A stretch of 64,000 nt of DNA from Variimorphobacter saccharofermentans (lineage in GTDB: Bacteria; Bacillota; Clostridia; Lachnospirales; Lachnospiraceae). Location of the stretch: the NCBI RefSeq assembly GCF_014174405.1, contig NZ_JACEGA010000001.1, positions 186,001-250,000 on the forward strand. The letters run 5' to 3'. Position 1 is the first letter of the stretch. Each line of letters opens with the position of its first letter. Position numbers and translations under genes: made by a program. Positions 1 to 7,819 of the stretch are shown piece by piece. The notes under the pieces were generated by a model, which saw only the letters and a list, made by a program, of their open reading frames with translations, ran no database searches and was not told the DNA's origin.

Positions 1-70
1 TCTCATTTGGAGTTGGATCGGAGATAAACAGGGTGCCCTTTGTCTTAAGGACTCGATTGATTTTGATTAT
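1..70 (-). pseudogene. SAM methyltransferase fragment at window edge
   Basis: Read on the minus strand this gives NRVLKTKGTLFISDPTPNE, the segment after motif III of class I SAM-dependent methyltransferases. An in-frame TAA at 71-73 sits directly upstream with no start codon, so the 5' part is missing. It resembles the corresponding part of the methyltransferase at 146-826 (RVLKERGTLFIACE), which suggests a decayed tandem copy. The rest lies outside the window. Confidence 0.45.
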
Positions 71-145
71 TTATTCTACAATAATTTACCAGTAAAATGC
101 AAATAAAATCTTTGTTTAATTTCTTTTCATATCATTACCATACGA

Positions 146-826
146 TTATTTATTACAGATAAATGCTATGTAATTATTGTGAGTCTTTACATTAATTTCA
201 CTAAATCCAATCTCATATAATAGATTTGTAAAATCCTCCGAATTCTTGTATTCAGGAAGATGATATTCTATTTTGTCAATCTCACATGCAATAAATAAGG
301 TTCCTCTCTCTTTCAGAACGCGGTAGCACTCTGATAATCCTTTTTCAAGTTCATCCCAATAAATATGAGTTTGTCCTGCAATCACAAGATTAAAAAACTC
401 ATCTTCAAAATCCAAGTAAGCGACATCTCCTACGGTTAATATAACTTCACCGGAGTCTATATATTCTTTATTTAGCGTGGATGCAGTCTTCACAGCTTCT
501 TCGGATATATCGACTCCATAAATCGTATTCTTTCTATTCATTCCTTTCATATGCTGGATACCGGAACCGCTACCAAAACCGATGTCCAAAATAACATCCT
601 CATCGTTTAGGTTCATAAGAGAATAACTCCATTCGTTCATATCTCGAAAGGAAACGGACCAGATTCTCGTCATAATGCTTCCAATAATACCGGTGGGATT
701 TGCCGCCTGCTTTGACAGATAGTTAATTAGAGGCTGATACAATGTAACACAGATCACTATGATGACACTTATCATTACTAGCCAGGTTCTCATTCTTTTC
801 TTTCCCTTCATTGTTATATCCTCCAT
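146..826 (-). CDS. membrane-anchored class I SAM-dependent methyltransferase
   Basis: 226 aa. A hydrophobic segment (about residues 14-34, WLVMISVIIVICVTLY) probably anchors the protein, followed by a Rossmann-type methyltransferase domain with motif I VILDIGFGSGSG, the acidic ribose-binding segment YGVDISEEA, and the post-motif RVLKERGTLFIA. The substrate cannot be told from sequence. Its start overlaps the 3' end of the upstream ferredoxin-type gene by 13 bp, so the two are one operon, transcribed from the promoter near 1647-1674 and probably repressed by the divergent TetR protein. A membrane anchor is unusual for small ubiE-like enzymes. Confidence 0.8.
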   Translation of the reverse strand: MEDITMKGKKRMRTWLVMISVIIVICVTLYQPLINYLSKQAANPTGIIGSIMTRIWSVSFRDMNEWSYSLMNLNDEDVILDIGFGSGSGIQHMKGMNRKNTIYGVDISEEAVKTASTLNKEYIDSGEVILTVGDVAYLDFEDEFFNLVIAGQTHIYWDELEKGLSECYRVLKERGTLFIACEIDKIEYHLPEYKNSEDFTNLLYEIGFSEINVKTHNNYIAFICNK

Positions 827-1590
827 AATTGCTTTTGTGTTATATCGGGATGGGTGTATCTCGTTCGTTTATGGTTCAAGGCCGGATGTGCTATTGCGTT
901 TTGTGGGCACCATTGTATACAGGCCATACAGCATTGGCATTGGTTTCCCCAAATGACGCTTCCATTTGATAGTTCAATGTTTTTTGCAGGGCAGATTTTT
1001 TCACATACCCCACAATGCTGACAATTACTCGTAACATAGAATTTCTCCCCTAAATCATGAAATACCTGCGTCTTGCCTTCTCCATTCTGTTTGAATAGTC
1101 GTGCTAACAAGTTAGGTGTTATTGACTTGGTAGATTCCTTATTAATAATGGTAGTGACGATTTCATTGATTTTACGATCAGCCTTTCGTAATATATTCTT
1201 CTGATAGAATTGTGGAAAGGCACCATATTCAAGTATATTATTACCTGGCATTTTTACTCGAAATTCCTGAACATGCCTGCAGTCAGAAAAAGCAGGCAGG
1301 GATTTCACGTCTGATAAAGCATATCCCCAGGATGCAGCATGTGTTGCAATAATAAAAATCTGTTGAGATGAATAGAAATGGATATGATCCAACATACGAA
1401 TAACAATTTCTGGCGCATGTATGTAGTAAACAGGATAGACAATGCCAACCATGCTATACTTTTCTATGGGAAAATCTTTTATTCTGGTTATTGGGACTAG
1501 CTCTGTTTCTCCTAATTCCTTTGCTACTTTATTTGCAACTGCATAGCTGTTGCCAGTTCCAGTGAAATAGAAAATGATTCGAGACACCAC
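814..1590 (-). CDS. EFR1-type flavodoxin/ferredoxin fusion protein
   Basis: 258 aa. The N-terminus has a flavodoxin-like FMN-binding loop (FYFTGTGNSYAVA, residues about 8-20); the C-terminus carries two 4Fe-4S motifs, CQHCGVCEKICP and CQCCMACIQWCP. This architecture is that of the EFR1 family, common in Clostridia and presumed to act in cytoplasmic electron transfer. It is the first gene of a two-gene operon with the methyltransferase and lies divergent from a TetR regulator. The electron partner and the substrate are unknown. Confidence 0.85.
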   Translation of the reverse strand: MVSRIIFYFTGTGNSYAVANKVAKELGETELVPITRIKDFPIEKYSMVGIVYPVYYIHAPEIVIRMLDHIHFYSSQQIFIIATHAASWGYALSDVKSLPAFSDCRHVQEFRVKMPGNNILEYGAFPQFYQKNILRKADRKINEIVTTIINKESTKSITPNLLARLFKQNGEGKTQVFHDLGEKFYVTSNCQHCGVCEKICPAKNIELSNGSVIWGNQCQCCMACIQWCPQNAIAHPALNHKRTRYTHPDITQKQLWRI

Positions 1591-1614
1591 TTTATTTCCT
1601 CCTCTTAGTTCAAA

Positions 1615-1728
1615 CCTTGAAATATTTGGTACGATATTTCAAAGTTAGCATACCCCATCTATCGAAATTGTCAACAACTTTGAAATTTTAATATTTCTAT
1701 TTCAAAGTTTTGCCTTTTATGATATACT
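1615..1728. promoter_or_regulatory. divergent promoter with two TetR-type operator palindromes
   Basis: Two inverted repeats share the half-site CTTTGAAAT: 1615-1625/1634-1644 and 1676-1686/1699-1709 (AACTTTGAAAT and ATTTCAAAGTT). Between them, on the minus strand, lies a sigma-A type promoter: TTGACA (1669-1674), 16-bp spacer, TATGCT (1647-1652), facing the EFR1/methyltransferase operon. A -10-like TATACT at 1723-1728 faces the regulator gene. Repression of both directions by the adjacent TetR protein is inferred from position and symmetry. Confidence 0.65.
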
Positions 1729-1746
1729 GTCAATGAGGTGTTGATG

Positions 1747-2325
1747 ATGAATAAATATGAGATAACAACAGAAAAGAAAAAGGCTTCTATCATAGATGTG
1801 GCGATGACGCTTTTCAGAGAGAAAGGGTTTACGAATGTCAGTATAAAAGAAATCGCAGCACAGGCCCATGTATCACAGGTTTCAATCTATAATTATTTTG
1901 GAAGTAAAGAGGCATTAGTGACGGAGTGTGCGAATATTATCATACATGATGCTTTGCTGCGGGCATCGGAAATACTTAAAAAAGACATTAGCTTTGAAGA
2001 CAAAATAAAGCAAGCATTGTCCCTTTGCACAGAAGAAATAAGCTACTCTGTATCAGAGTATTTTTCAGAAAGAGCACTTGCTGATCCGGCGATGGTGGAA
2101 TTACTTGTAGAGAATATAAACCGCAGCAAAGCAAAAGTTTATCGTGATTACATTGAATATGGCAAGAGGGAAGGCTGTATTGATGCATCAATTGATACGG
2201 ATACAATTTTAGATTATGTAGAAGCGATAAATACTATAGGGAGCAAACTGAAATATGATGATGACACACCTGCGAGAATTAGGCAGATTCATCAGCTGTT
2301 TTTATATGGGATAATAGGGAAGTAG
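1747..2325 (+). CDS. TetR/AcrR family transcriptional regulator
   Basis: 192 aa from the ATG at 1747; GAGG at 1735-1738 is well placed for it, although ATG 1744 or GTG 1738 are possible. The N-terminal helix-turn-helix is typical (IKEIAAQAHVSQVSIYNYFGSKEAL); the C-terminal ligand domain is not diagnostic. The gene is divergent from the EFR1/methyltransferase operon and the shared promoter region holds two matching palindromes, so it probably represses that operon and itself. The inducer is unknown. Confidence 0.85.
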   Translation: MNKYEITTEKKKASIIDVAMTLFREKGFTNVSIKEIAAQAHVSQVSIYNYFGSKEALVTECANIIIHDALLRASEILKKDISFEDKIKQALSLCTEEISYSVSEYFSERALADPAMVELLVENINRSKAKVYRDYIEYGKREGCIDASIDTDTILDYVEAINTIGSKLKYDDDTPARIRQIHQLFLYGIIGK

Positions 2326-2442
2326 CTAAGAGAGAAGAGTTTTATGCGAAGTTCAATCAGGAGAGACGTAGCGTATTTGATAGGATTTCGATAGGTAACA
2401 GTAACTAAAAAATAACAATGTGAAGGAACCCGCTACGGAAAG

Positions 2443-2473
2443 AAAGAGAGGCTTTGTATTCGCCTCTCTTTTT
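2443..2473 (+). terminator. intrinsic terminator after tetR
   Basis: The stem AGAGAGGC / GCCTCTCT is followed by TTTTT. It lies about 120 bp after the TetR stop codon with no other gene between. Confidence 0.75.
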
Positions 2474-2567
2474 AGAACTTAGTGTTATTTATAAAACTAA
2501 TTGCCAGCACTTGCAGATATCAAATCACTCCACAGTGATAAGGGAAGTGACACTAAGCTTAACTTAT

Positions 2568-3566
2568 TCAATCCTCCAGCTGAGGCTTCATACCACAGCC
2601 CTTTGGAAATTCATCCACTAGGTTGATGGAGCAGGCCTCTTCCTTTGAAACAGGAGTCTTGGTCCAGTCAATCTCACCTTCGTGGCCAGCGTAGTCACAG
2701 ATGCGTACGGAGCAGAGATAGCCATCATCATTACGCGTATATGCACTTATTGCAGACATGGCAATACGATTGCGCTCTTTCTGACCCTGTTTTGATACAA
2801 TATGTACCCATTCAATTACACATGTACGGCCATCATCGATAAGCGTCTCGTATCTCATACCAACACAAGCAGGTATGTAGGTACTGAGAAAATTACCAAA
2901 GCTGTGGGCATCTGCAGCCATTTCCTCACGGGATTTAAGCTGTGAACCCCATGGCTCATATCCGCCTACGATACAATCAGGAGCAAAGGACTTATGGATA
3001 CGTTCGGCGCTGCAATAGGGCGCATGATGTAATGCCTCATAATAACAGCGCATAGCTCCGGTCATAAGTCCGGGATCACCCATCTCATAATGTGCCGGCT
3101 GGAAGATCGGCTTACGGTAGGGAGTAAGATCCGGAACAAAAGTATAGTGACAGTATATTCTTACTTCCTCAAGAAGTCTGGGGGTTCTCAGATCAACAAC
3201 AATAAACATGGGTACTTCTTCAATTTCGTCGTCTACAACAAAATTTATGACAGCCTCAAGAGCAACTCTTCCGCCGGAGATGGTTTGGAATACCGGTGTA
3301 ACAGTGGCTTCAGTAGCATGAAAGCGTGCCAGAAAGCCTTCAGCAAAGGTTCGTACACCATCGAGGCCTTCATATCTGCCATAGGGGGCATCGATAACCG
3401 GAGGCTCATCCCAGAACAGCTTCCTTTCACGGAACATACCCACGGCATCATCTACCTTTCCTGCACAGACCGAGCGGATAAAGACCAAATCAGGTGAATC
3501 CTCCCGGATATCCCTAATCATGTCACGGTGTAGTCTTAATAGGTTGCATGCCTTACGAACTTTCAT
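2568..3566 (-). CDS. SnoaL-like (NTF2-fold) double-domain protein
   Basis: 332 aa from ATG 3566, chosen because AAGGGG precedes it at the right distance; the frame stays open upstream to 3659 but without a ribosome site. Two NTF2/SnoaL-like halves can be seen: about residues 20-160 (AGKVDDAVGMFRERKLFWDEP, YEGLDGVRTFAEGFLARF) and 170-330 (IHKSFAPDCIVGGYEPWG, REEMAADAHSFGNFL, CVIEWVHIV). Such folds form polyketide cyclase-like or ketosteroid isomerase-like pockets. No substrate can be named. The gene is monocistronic or reads with the small membrane gene upstream. Confidence 0.6.
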   Translation of the reverse strand: MKVRKACNLLRLHRDMIRDIREDSPDLVFIRSVCAGKVDDAVGMFRERKLFWDEPPVIDAPYGRYEGLDGVRTFAEGFLARFHATEATVTPVFQTISGGRVALEAVINFVVDDEIEEVPMFIVVDLRTPRLLEEVRIYCHYTFVPDLTPYRKPIFQPAHYEMGDPGLMTGAMRCYYEALHHAPYCSAERIHKSFAPDCIVGGYEPWGSQLKSREEMAADAHSFGNFLSTYIPACVGMRYETLIDDGRTCVIEWVHIVSKQGQKERNRIAMSAISAYTRNDDGYLCSVRICDYAGHEGEIDWTKTPVSKEEACSINLVDEFPKGCGMKPQLED

Positions 3567-3661
3567 AATTCCCCTTCTTTCTTTAAAGATAATTTTATGC
3601 ATCCTTTGCCTAAATATGCCGGAAAAATTACAGAAGCAGCCATATTCTTTCACGACCATAG

Positions 3662-4024
3662 CTAAGATAATTTACTTTTCATACTTTTTCTAAATTTGCA
3701 TTTTATGTTTAACACAAAATTACCAAGTATGCAGATTACACTTATTAGTAGGCTAGCCAGCAAGGTATAATAAGAATAAGATGGTTTTAAAATGGCAGGA
3801 ACAAAGACTTTATACTCCGTATAAAATTCTATATATGATAATAGAGAAATTAAAATAAGCATACTGCTATAGATATACTTCTTCTGATTATCTACAAAAC
3901 GAATCAGTAAAAAAATAATGATAGGAGAAAAAATACCGATAGCCATAATCCCTGAAATAATTACATTTCCAGACTTGATAGAACTAGTAAGATGATCATA
4001 CCTACGCGCACTATTTGATGCCAT
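3662..4024 (-). CDS. small hypothetical membrane protein
   Basis: 120 aa with three predicted membrane segments (about residues 20-42, 50-68 and 83-108) and a basic C-terminus (KCKFRKSMKSKLS). AGGTG stands a few bases before the ATG. I do not recognise a family. It lies 95 bp upstream of the SnoaL-like gene on the same strand and could share its transcript. Confidence 0.55.
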   Translation of the reverse strand: MASNSARRYDHLTSSIKSGNVIISGIMAIGIFSPIIIFLLIRFVDNQKKYIYSSMLILISLLSYIEFYTEYKVFVPAILKPSYSYYTLLASLLISVICILGNFVLNIKCKFRKSMKSKLS

Positions 4025-4163
4025 AACACCTATTAATCTCCTAATATTACATATATTTATTACTTTGATTTAAATATATAATATATAACTGTATATGTAA
4101 ACAATATTTAATCAAACGTGCAACACCTATCATCTAAATACCGAAACGCTTGTTTTATAAAGA

Positions 4164-4390
4164 TGCAGTGGGGTTACAACCTGAACTTCGTTCACTTAAC
4201 CAATGGGGATCAAGTCCCACTTTAGTAGTAAAAAAATAATGACTGACTTACGTCACTCACAGTTCTTAATAGTGCAGTTGATGGGGACAACCTGAACTTC
4301 GTTCAGGTAAGAACCCCCCGGGGTTCAACTCCCCACTTCCGTAAATAAAAATAAGTTGATGACTAATGTCACCAACTTATTTTTATTAAC
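4164..4390. repeat. two degenerate tandem copies of a tRNA-end plus terminator unit
   Basis: Unit 1 (4164-4272) and unit 2 (4273-4390) align: each starts with TGCAGT(TGAT)GGGG, continues with ACAACCTGAACTTCGTTCA and a TCAA-containing GGGG/CCCC arm, and ends in an AT-rich hairpin. In unit 2 this is ATAAGTTG/CAACTTAT, which with flanking T runs forms an intrinsic terminator on the minus strand. The start of each unit resembles the tRNA-Leu 3' end that follows at 4391. They look like decayed tRNA-end/terminator duplications. Confidence 0.6.
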
Positions 4391-4413
4391 TGCAGTTGAG
4401 GGGACTTGAACCC
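4391..4413 (-). repeat. attachment site core, duplicated tRNA-Leu 3' end
   Basis: These 23 bp are identical to 12659-12681, the 3' end of tRNA-Leu(CAG) (acceptor strand and T arm). Homology stops exactly after it. The intact tRNA lies 8.3 kb away beside an integrase gene, the classic layout of an element integrated into a tRNA 3' end. Confidence 0.85.
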
Positions 4414-4467
4414 GACACTGAAGCTGGAAGACCCTGTTTATGCAGGTCTCAGCGTTAGAAATTAGAG

Positions 4468-4486
4468 TTTAACAGAAGTTTAACAG
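4468..4486 (+). repeat. putative integrase arm-type sites, left end
   Basis: Two direct copies of TTTAACAG at 4468-4475 and 4479-4486, about 55 bp inside the left att core. The same octamer is paired near the right end (12576-12583 and 12586-12593) in the same orientation. Confidence 0.5.
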
Positions 4487-4600
4487 TTTATAAGGAAAGG
4501 AGATAGAGCTCTTTCATCTGTAAAAAGGCAAGTGACCAACGTATGTGCACTTGCCTTTTAAAATCCCGCAATAAAGGGTTACTTGCCGTTATTTATGATA

Positions 4601-6289
4601 TTAATCGCGTGTGCTTGCATAGTATAAATCTTTAAAGTATGCATTATTCTCCAGTAGTTTATTAAAGCTATCCTGACCAACAATACGACCTTCTCTTAAA
4701 ACAACAATATGTTCAAATTTCCTGATAGAGTTTAAACGATGAGCTATGACTATAACGGTTTGCGTTCGTAATAAATCCATTACACGGTTCATTACAATTT
4801 CTTCTGTTATATTATCCATTGCTGATGTTGCTTCATCTAATATAATAATATTTGCCTGTGAAAACCATAGTCTGGCTAGAGCCAGTCTTTGGCGTTCACC
4901 ACCAGATAAAGCAGTTCCTCTTTCTCCTAGTTCAGTATCTAAACCGTTTTCCAACTTATTGTATAAATCCAATAATTCAACCTGCTCTAAGGCTTTGATA
5001 ATTTCGTAGTCTTCTACATTTTTATCAAACACTAGATTTTCTCGCAATGTTCCATCAAATATCGGTGATTCCTGAGTGATATATGTAATACAGTCATAAT
5101 AACTGTTTAAATCAATATTATTTAACTCATATGTACCAATCGATATCTTGCCACCTTGTGGCTTTAACAATCCAGATAACAATTTTATCAATGTCGATTT
5201 ACCGGAACCGCTTTCTCCCACAAGAGCAACGTTTTCTCCATGTCTGATATTCAAGTCAAAGTTATCCAGAACAACCCTATTATCATATAAAAATTTTAAT
5301 CCAGTACAAGAAATATCAGCTTTCAAAGATGTTATTTTTTCTCCTTTATCAAGCTGCTCATCATTTTCCGAATCTAAAAAATCGGTATACCTCTTAAATG
5401 CTGTTCTATCCAGTTTATATTGTACGAACAGGACATTAAAAATGGCAATTGGGGTATATGCATTATCTATCAAAGTAATCAATGCTATAATTGCTCCAAT
5501 ACTTAAGGATTTAGTTACCCATCCGTAAGCGATGATAAAGATTTTAATTACAATCACCAATAATGCAAAAATCGCAAAAAAAGCTTCATGAATAAGTGTC
5601 ATTTTAACTTTCGAATTTACTATTTCTTTTTTTGCTAATTCCGCTTTTTCAATTTCATGCTTAAATCTCTTATTTATTCGGAACACGACCATTTCCATGA
5701 ATCCGCGAACCAGAATATGATTCATCATTTCTTCATTTGATAGAATACGTTCCTTGATTTGATATAAAACCTTTAGGAGCAAATTTGTAATAAAAAACAC
5801 AGCAATATAACCTATTAATATTATAAGCATGACCTTTTTATTGATGCTATAAATAAAAATCATACTAAATAGAATGGATGGACATAATTGCCGGAATAAA
5901 CAAAACAAGAAATCAAATAAAACGCCTTTGCCAGCGGATGCGCCATTCTCTATCTTCTGGACTAGCTTGCCGGTTCCCATAGATTGATATACCTGATAAT
6001 CTATACGGCTTATTTTATTTAATGCTTTTAATTTTAAATCTATATAGATGCCGTGTTCGAGGCTGCGTCCAGGGTATTCGTCCAAATAATCGAGAACACA
6101 TACTATAGCAAGGACAAATCCATAAATAATGATATTGCTTACTGCTAAACTTCCATCATTAAACTTATCTATAAGTCGCTGAAAGTAATTGGCACTAAAG
6201 TTACTTAAGAAGGCAATTAAAATGCCTGACAATAAATATATACATACTAGAAACTTATTCTTTTTTGCTATCTCTACCAAATAGTTCAT
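4601..6289 (-). CDS. ABC exporter, fused permease and ATPase
   Basis: 562 aa from ATG 6289, which has AAGGAG 7 bp upstream; the upstream ATG at 6307 has no ribosome site. The N-terminal membrane domain (about six helices, residues 10-290) is followed by an ATPase with Walker A GESGSGKS, signature LSGGERQR, Walker B IIILDEA and the switch His in IVIAHR. It is a type IV exporter half-transporter that should act as a homodimer. Substrate unknown; peptides or drugs are common. It is the cargo gene of the tRNA-Leu element. The preceding leader peptide and hairpins suggest inducible translation. Confidence 0.85.
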   Translation of the reverse strand: MNYLVEIAKKNKFLVCIYLLSGILIAFLSNFSANYFQRLIDKFNDGSLAVSNIIIYGFVLAIVCVLDYLDEYPGRSLEHGIYIDLKLKALNKISRIDYQVYQSMGTGKLVQKIENGASAGKGVLFDFLFCLFRQLCPSILFSMIFIYSINKKVMLIILIGYIAVFFITNLLLKVLYQIKERILSNEEMMNHILVRGFMEMVVFRINKRFKHEIEKAELAKKEIVNSKVKMTLIHEAFFAIFALLVIVIKIFIIAYGWVTKSLSIGAIIALITLIDNAYTPIAIFNVLFVQYKLDRTAFKRYTDFLDSENDEQLDKGEKITSLKADISCTGLKFLYDNRVVLDNFDLNIRHGENVALVGESGSGKSTLIKLLSGLLKPQGGKISIGTYELNNIDLNSYYDCITYITQESPIFDGTLRENLVFDKNVEDYEIIKALEQVELLDLYNKLENGLDTELGERGTALSGGERQRLALARLWFSQANIIILDEATSAMDNITEEIVMNRVMDLLRTQTVIVIAHRLNSIRKFEHIVVLREGRIVGQDSFNKLLENNAYFKDLYYASTRD

Positions 6290-6333
6290 AACTGTACTCC
6301 TTTTCATTAATTGAATTATTAATTACTACGAGT

Positions 6334-6411
6334 CAGTACAGTTGAACCTGTTAGCAAATTACATTAATTAACCTCAGTACAATCTGCTAACAGATTACTT
6401 CAACTGTACTG
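6334..6411 (-). promoter_or_regulatory. hairpin attenuator in the ABC exporter leader
   Basis: Nested inverted repeats: CAGTACAGTTGAA (6334-6346) with TTCAACTGTACTG (6399-6411), and CTGTTAGCA (6348-6356) with TGCTAACAG (6385-6393). An extra CAGTACA at 6374-6380 could pair alternatively with TGTACTG at 6405-6411. In the minus-strand transcript the first strand of the outer stem lies inside the leader peptide codons, and a second small start (ATG directly followed by TAA) sits in the loop. The layout fits ribosome-controlled attenuation. Confidence 0.6.
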
Positions 6412-6436
6412 AGTAGTTACCTCGTTTTGACCTCAT
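6395..6436 (-). CDS. 13-residue leader peptide MRSKRGNYSVQLK
   Basis: ATG at 6436 with AAGGGGTG about 10 bp upstream, 13 codons and TAA at 6395-6397. The last codons (SVQLK) lie within the first arm of the large hairpin before the ABC exporter gene. A ribosome stalled here would open the outer stem. A good -10 (TATAAT) lies further upstream on the minus strand near 6478. Translation is inferred from the ribosome site and the arrangement only. Confidence 0.5.
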   Translation of the reverse strand: MRSKRGNYSVQLK

Positions 6437-6659
6437 ATTGAGTTCACCCCTTTCGATGGTCTTTATATTATTACATTATACGATATAGTCACATTTTTTT
6501 GAGCTAAATCTTTTAAGAGGATATTAATACACCCCACAGCGACACCGGAAGCGTCGTTTTGTTTTACTTATTATAGCTACCGAATGTGTTTCTGTCAATA
6601 AAATCCAATATATAATGTGCACATTTGATTGTATCCCCAAAATTATGATAATCTAAAAG

Positions 6660-7514
6660 TCATCTTTTTCGATTCCGTTCTTCTTCGTCCTTAGTATATT
6701 CTTTGTATATTAATGCCATCTCTTGAACTATCATTGAGCCTAAAAGATTGCACTCTTTAATCTGTTGGTTGATATTTAAAGAAAATGTATCTTCCACAAT
6801 ATGATGTTTCTTGCCTTCGTGGGTTTGTGGTAATCTATCTTTTATACCTTGTTCATTATATGACCTATAGTCAATTTTGGCTTCAATTCCGTTTCGCTCT
6901 AATGCCTGATTAACTTCCCTTGCCCAATTCTTTCGCCATGTTATTAAATTCTCTTTGTTGCCCCAGTTGTTCACGGGTTCAGTTCGACAAGCATATTGCT
7001 TCTTTTCCTTGTCGTAAATTTTATTACCGTTTCCATCTAACATATATATTTTCCGCTGCTTATTTTCCCATTGTCCATTTTCATCTATTCCTCTCATTGG
7101 CAAAAGAATATGAGCGTGAGGATTTCCATCGCCCTTATCATGAATATTGATATCGCAGACCATTCCTTTTGGCAAGAAGTTTTCCGTAACATATGCTTTA
7201 ACCAATTCAATCTGTTCTTTTAGGCTTAATTCTTTTGGTAAGGCTACGGTAACTTCTCGACACAACTGGGCTCGTTTGTTTTTTTCGGCTTCCTCTAAGC
7301 TACCCCATAATTTTTCGCGATTAAGTAAATAATTAGGAGTATTATCAGGAATAAATATTTGGCTGTATACATTTCCAGCCTTATGAGTATAGTCAGAAAT
7401 GCGTCCATCGTATGGATTATACAATTCCTGACAGGCTCGATATGCAGCTGCACTTATAGCAGAACCACCTTTGCCACGAGATATGATATGTATTTTGAAA
7501 TAAAATATTGCCAT
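6660..7514 (-). CDS. MobA/MobL family relaxase
   Basis: 284 aa. It starts with the MobA/MobL signature (MAIFYFKIHIISRGKGGSAISAAAYRA) and contains the metal-binding HUH motif in HDKGDGNPHAHILLPMR (about residues 126-142). The family nicks the transfer origin and is carried into the recipient on the DNA strand. The protein ends soon after the relaxase domain, without the long helicase or primase tail seen in larger relatives. A transfer origin was not identified; candidates are the short non-coding stretches 6520-6660 and 7515-7616. Confidence 0.85.
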   Translation of the reverse strand: MAIFYFKIHIISRGKGGSAISAAAYRACQELYNPYDGRISDYTHKAGNVYSQIFIPDNTPNYLLNREKLWGSLEEAEKNKRAQLCREVTVALPKELSLKEQIELVKAYVTENFLPKGMVCDINIHDKGDGNPHAHILLPMRGIDENGQWENKQRKIYMLDGNGNKIYDKEKKQYACRTEPVNNWGNKENLITWRKNWAREVNQALERNGIEAKIDYRSYNEQGIKDRLPQTHEGKKHHIVEDTFSLNINQQIKECNLLGSMIVQEMALIYKEYTKDEEERNRKR

Positions 7515-7616
7515 AACGCTTCACTTCCTTTTTCTTCAATTTAGCCGTAGGCGTTTATATAATTACCATGAATTCATGGTATATAATTGCGCTATTGTTT
7601 TATGACTTTAATGTAT

Positions 7617-7817
7617 TCATAATATCGATTTCAAATTATTCAACATCTGCTCAAATTCATTATCAGTTAAGTTTTTGATAACGGGAATTTCTTTCTCCAT
7701 CTTTTCGCCCCGAACAATATATCTGCGAATCGTTTTTCTATGGTCATGTATTTCTTCTTGAATTTGGCGTTGTTGTCTGTGCTTGATTTGTAAATCTGTT
7801 AATTCTCTTTTATTCAT
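7617..7817 (-). CDS. small charged hypothetical protein of the mobilization operon
   Basis: 66 aa from ATG 7817 (a TTG at 7823 is possible; GGAGG lies just upstream). Rich in Lys, Arg, Glu and Gln with probable coiled-coil (LQIKHRQQRQIQEEIHDH). It begins within a few bases of the coupling-protein stop, so it is translationally coupled. It lies between coupling protein and relaxase, the usual place for a relaxosome accessory protein, but no family is recognised. Confidence 0.5.
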   Translation of the reverse strand: MNKRELTDLQIKHRQQRQIQEEIHDHRKTIRRYIVRGEKMEKEIPVIKNLTDNEFEQMLNNLKSIL

Positions 7818-7819
7818 AA

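Noticed and set aside
4164-4340. Possible functional tRNA or tmRNA in the repeated units
   Set aside because: Only T-arm-like stems and a tRNA-end-like start are present; no anticodon arm or complete acceptor stem can be drawn on either strand.
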